DNA from: Alphaproteobacteria bacterium
GTDB lineage: Bacteria; Pseudomonadota; Alphaproteobacteria; Caulobacterales; Aquidulcibacteraceae
DNA: 64,000 bases
Reading direction: 5' to 3'
NCBI GenBank assembly: GCA_027485915.1
Contig: JAIXQA010000023.1
Span: 1 to 64,000 of the forward strand
In this document: positions 61,505 to 64,000 of the stretch, piece after piece
How positions within the stretch are numbered: the first letter of the stretch is position 1
Layout of the letters: every line of letters starts with the position of its first letter
The notes under the pieces: model-generated
The model's database searches: none
What the model saw: only the letters and a program-made list of their open reading frames with translations
What the model was told of the DNA's origin: nothing
Made by a program: the position numbers and the translations under genes

Positions 61505-62419
61505 ATGAATGAGACAGCTGCATCCTTGGCACGATCCAATTTGCCGGCGCCTAAAGCGGTACTGGAGCTGGTTAAGCCCATTACGTGGTTCGCGCCTATG
61601 TGGGCATTTATGTGTGGGGTCGTTTCCTCAGGTGCGCCCTTTTTGGAGAAGTGGCCCTTGGCTTTCGCAGGCGCAATCCTGGCCGGGCCAATGATTTGCG
61701 CCACTAGCCAAGCAGTGAACGATTGGTTTGATCGCCATGTAGACGCGATTAACGAGCCAAACCGCCCCATACCGTCCGGCCGAATTCCGGGCCGGTGGGG
61801 TCTATGGATCGCCGTGATCTGGACAGTTGTGTCTTTGTTGTTCGCTTCAACCCTTGGGCTATGGGTTCTGGCGGCAGCGTCGCTTGGTATTGTCCTTGCT
61901 TGGGCCTATAGCGCGCCGCCGTTCCGCCTTAAACAAAGTGGCTGGTGGGGTCCCGCGTCAGTTGGCTTTTCTTATGAGGGCCTGACTTGGTTTACCGGTG
62001 CCGCCGTCGTTACACAGAGCTTGCCGGACGCGAAAATATTGCTGCTTGCAGGACTCTATGCCGCCGGTGCGCACGGCATAATGACTTTGAATGACTTCAA
62101 GGCTGTAGAGGGTGACCGTCAACTCGGGCTTCGCTCCTTGCCTGTTGTGATGGGGGTCGATGGTGCCGCGCGCTTTGCTTGCTTAGTCATGGCGTTGCCG
62201 CAAAGCTTCGTAATTGGCTTACTGGTCTACTGGGGATTATTTCCGTATGCTGCGGGAGTTCTGATCGCCCTATTGGCGCAATTTGTACTGATGCGCCGAC
62301 TTCTGCGTGACCCCCTTAAACATACACCGTGGTATAATGCTACTGGAACCAGCCTATATGTGCTGGGCATGCTGGTCAGCGCCATCGGTGTCGGCTCCCT
62401 GCTTGGAGGACATGCATGA
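61505..62419 (+). CDS. bchG: Bacteriochlorophyll synthase (prenyltransferase)
   Basis: Esterifies bacteriochlorophyllide a with geranylgeranyl diphosphate. The 304-residue UbiA-family membrane protein has AVLELVKPITWFAPMWAFMCGVVSSG at the N-terminus and the diphosphate-binding NDWFDRHVDAINEPNRPIPSG (about residues 75-95), with a second motif NDFKAVEGDRQLGLRSLP. The ATG has no Shine-Dalgarno and lies at the predicted transcription start, so it may be translated from a leaderless mRNA. It overlaps the next gene by 4 bases. Confidence 0.96.
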   Translation: MNETAASLARSNLPAPKAVLELVKPITWFAPMWAFMCGVVSSGAPFLEKWPLAFAGAILAGPMICATSQAVNDWFDRHVDAINEPNRPIPSGRIPGRWGLWIAVIWTVVSLLFASTLGLWVLAAASLGIVLAWAYSAPPFRLKQSGWWGPASVGFSYEGLTWFTGAAVVTQSLPDAKILLLAGLYAAGAHGIMTLNDFKAVEGDRQLGLRSLPVVMGVDGAARFACLVMALPQSFVIGLLVYWGLFPYAAGVLIALLAQFVLMRRLLRDPLKHTPWYNATGTSLYVLGMLVSAIGVGSLLGGHA

Positions 62420-63804
62420 CCAACACACTCCTGAAACCCCTAGGATGGCTCGGCATTGCTCGACTTGGGCTCGTTCAAAGTGCGCTAGGGGCCGTTGTTG
62501 CGCTAACAACCTCAACGCTCAATCGTGTGATGGTAGTGGAAATGGCCATGCCCGCCATGTTGCCAGCCGCCCTTGTCGGTCTGCACTTTGCTGTGCAGAT
62601 TACACGTCCCCAATGGGGTTATGGATCTGACCTTGGCAGCCGTCGAACGCCATGGATTATCGGTGGTATGGCTTGCCTCTGTCTTGGGGCCCTAGGGGCC
62701 ACAGATGCGGCTTTGATAATGGCAAGTACCCCAGCGCTTGGCATCCTCATCTCTATTCTAGCTTATTTGATGATTGGGATGGGTGTAGGTGCATCGGGAA
62801 CATCGCTCCTAGCGCTTTTGGCAACGCGGGTGGCACCAGAGCGGCGTCCTGCAGCCGCGTCTATCACATGGATCATGATGATTCTTGGGATTGTTATTTC
62901 ATCCATCATCGTCGGACAGCTAATTTCTCCTTTCAGTGCTCAAGCCCTAGCCTTTGCTGCAACAGGCGTAGCCGGATGCGCCTTCCTGGTAACGTTGGCG
63001 GCGGTCCACGGCGTCGAACTGCCAGAAGGGACCAAGGCGCATGCTCTTGAACCGGGGGAAGACGGTCCCCCGCCGGTCCCGTTTAGGCAGGCACTCAAGG
63101 AAATCTGGGACGAGCCTTTGGCACGGAACTTTTCCATCTTCGTCTTTGTTTCGATGCTGGCCTATAGTGCGCAAGACCTGATCTTAGAGCCTTTCGCAGG
63201 CTTAGTCTTTTACATGACGCCAGGCCAGTCGACACAGATGTCTGGCATGCAGAACATGGGCGTGCTGTTAGGCATGATCCTTACGGGCGCGATTGGCGGG
63301 CGTAGCACACGTTCGGGCAAAAGCTGGATGTCGGCGTGGGCTGTCTTTGGCTGCGTTGGTTCAGCACTTGCGCTAATGGCCCTCGCCGCGGCGGCAGAAG
63401 TCGGCCCGGGTTGGCCACTGAAGCCGACAGTCTTTGCGCTAGGTTTTGCTAACGGAGTTTTCGCGGTCGCCGCAATAGGCTCCATGATGGGACTTGCCGG
63501 CAGTGGTCAGAAGTCACGTGTAGGCATCCGGATGGGGATTTGGGGTGCCGCTCAGGCCATTGCCTTTGGCCTTGGAGGGTTCTTCGGAGCAATGGGAGTG
63601 GATGGGCTCCGCGCCATCTTGCCCGAGACTGGCGACGCCTTCCTTGTCGTTTTCTTAGTCGAAGGTGCCTTGTTTTTGGTCTCCGCCTATCTCGCTAGCC
63701 GGCTCGATCGTTCCAAGCAGACGGTTTTAGCGCGGGTGGATGGGGTAGATGGCCCTGCTTCCGCATCTCTCATGGGGCGTGGCTCCCCTCTGACGCAAGG
63801 ATAA
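62416..63804 (+). CDS. BCD/PucC-family MFS protein (Bch2/orf428 type)
   Basis: A 462-residue, 12-helix membrane protein of the bacteriochlorophyll delivery (PucC/LhaA) family, the orf428/bch2 gene that lies between bchG and bchP in purple bacteria. Signatures: RLGLVQSALGAVVALTTSTLNRVMVVE and RPQWGYGSDLGSRRTPWIIGG. It is a paralogue of LhaA in this window. A role in handing bacteriochlorophyll from BchG/BchP to apoproteins is inferred. Start overlaps bchG (ATGA); bchP starts 5 bases after its stop. Confidence 0.92.
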   Translation: MTNTLLKPLGWLGIARLGLVQSALGAVVALTTSTLNRVMVVEMAMPAMLPAALVGLHFAVQITRPQWGYGSDLGSRRTPWIIGGMACLCLGALGATDAALIMASTPALGILISILAYLMIGMGVGASGTSLLALLATRVAPERRPAAASITWIMMILGIVISSIIVGQLISPFSAQALAFAATGVAGCAFLVTLAAVHGVELPEGTKAHALEPGEDGPPPVPFRQALKEIWDEPLARNFSIFVFVSMLAYSAQDLILEPFAGLVFYMTPGQSTQMSGMQNMGVLLGMILTGAIGGRSTRSGKSWMSAWAVFGCVGSALALMALAAAAEVGPGWPLKPTVFALGFANGVFAVAAIGSMMGLAGSGQKSRVGIRMGIWGAAQAIAFGLGGFFGAMGVDGLRAILPETGDAFLVVFLVEGALFLVSAYLASRLDRSKQTVLARVDGVDGPASASLMGRGSPLTQG

Positions 63805-63808
63805 AATT

Positions 63809-64000
63809 ATGACGCAAACAGCTGATTTTGATGTCATCGTAGTCGGTGGAGGGCCGTCAGGTGCCACAGCCGCCACCGATCTTGCGGTCAAAGGGCATCG
63901 CGTTCTCCTGCTCGACAAAGCTGGGCGTATCAAGCCTTGCGGCGGTGCAATTCCTCCCCGACTCATGCGCGACTTTGACATACCGGCCCACCTCCTCTGC
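63809..64000 (+). CDS. bchP: Geranylgeranyl diphosphate/bacteriochlorophyll reductase, N-terminal part
   Basis: Cut by the window end; 64 residues are visible. They contain the FAD-binding VVGGGPSGATAATDLA at residues 11-26, a LLDKAG acidic end of the second strand, and KPCGGAIPPRL, a signature of geranylgeranyl reductases. BchP reduces the geranylgeranyl tail of bacteriochlorophyll to phytyl. It follows orf428 by a few bases in the conserved bchG-orf428-bchP order. Confidence 0.93.
   Translation, partial: MTQTADFDVIVVGGGPSGATAATDLAVKGHRVLLLDKAGRIKPCGGAIPPRLMRDFDIPAHLLC

Noticed and set aside
1-64000. CRISPR arrays, tRNA, rRNA and IS elements
   Set aside because: No regularly spaced repeats, cloverleaf-like stretches, rRNA motifs or transposase frames were recognised by eye; a tRNA scan would be decisive.

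Overview
The window is the core of an alphaproteobacterial photosynthesis gene cluster (PGC). Two blocks of bacteriochlorophyll a, carotenoid and reaction-centre genes are separated by about 38 kb of unrelated chromosome. The crtE-crtF-bchCXYZ-pufBALM superoperon, a quinone-type reaction centre (PufL/PufM/PuhA), a PpsR/PpaA regulator pair and CrtC/CrtF point to a purple bacterium making methoxylated carotenoids. An N-terminally anchored TonB receptor repertoire, Flp pilin and TadG-like proteins fit a Caulobacterales/Hyphomonadaceae- or Sphingomonadales-like organism, probably an aerobic anoxygenic phototroph. No 16S or other decisive marker is present, so genus is not assignable.

Block 1 (1-14,700): the end of an ATP-grasp gene, crtB with a small coupled membrane protein, crtC on the opposite strand, then crtE-crtF, bchC-bchX-bchY-bchZ, a small ORF in the pufQ position, pufB, pufA, pufL, pufM and dxs. 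There is no pufC after pufM. Strong RNA hairpins lie between bchZ and pufB, between pufA and pufL, after pufM and at the dxs stop.

Middle (14,800-52,980): a TIR-TPR protein, a small lipoprotein, a trypsin-like protease, a SLOG-SLATT-type predicted nucleotide-sensing membrane effector, an Flp pilin, a large TonB-dependent receptor, a VIT-type transporter, a Met8-like siroheme enzyme, an MprF C-domain protein, msrA, an L2HGDH-like oxidase, ald with its Lrp-type regulator, a PstS-like lipoprotein, mutS, maeB, two tandem TadG-like paralogues, and a tight five-gene operon (GH13 glucosidase, PhyH dioxygenase, zinc alcohol dehydrogenase, esterase, GH92 mannosidase). mutS and maeB argue that this is ordinary chromosome rather than a mobile island.

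Block 2 (53,000-64,000): on the minus strand bchF-lhaA-puhA-puhB-puhC-puhE-idi; on the plus strand ppaA-ppsR, then bchG-bch2(orf428)-bchP (cut by the window end). bchF overlaps lhaA by 4 bases, so the bchNBHLM genes that usually sit between them are elsewhere. The isoprenoid supply genes dxs and idi each sit at the inner edge of one block.

Regulation can be partly read: matches to the PpsR/CrtJ operator TGTC-N10-GACA occur before crtE/crtC (8/8), bchG (8/8), bchC (two 7/8 sites separated by 8 bases, as in Rhodobacter bchC) and bchF (two 7/8). The bchG promoter is placed so that its transcript could be leaderless.
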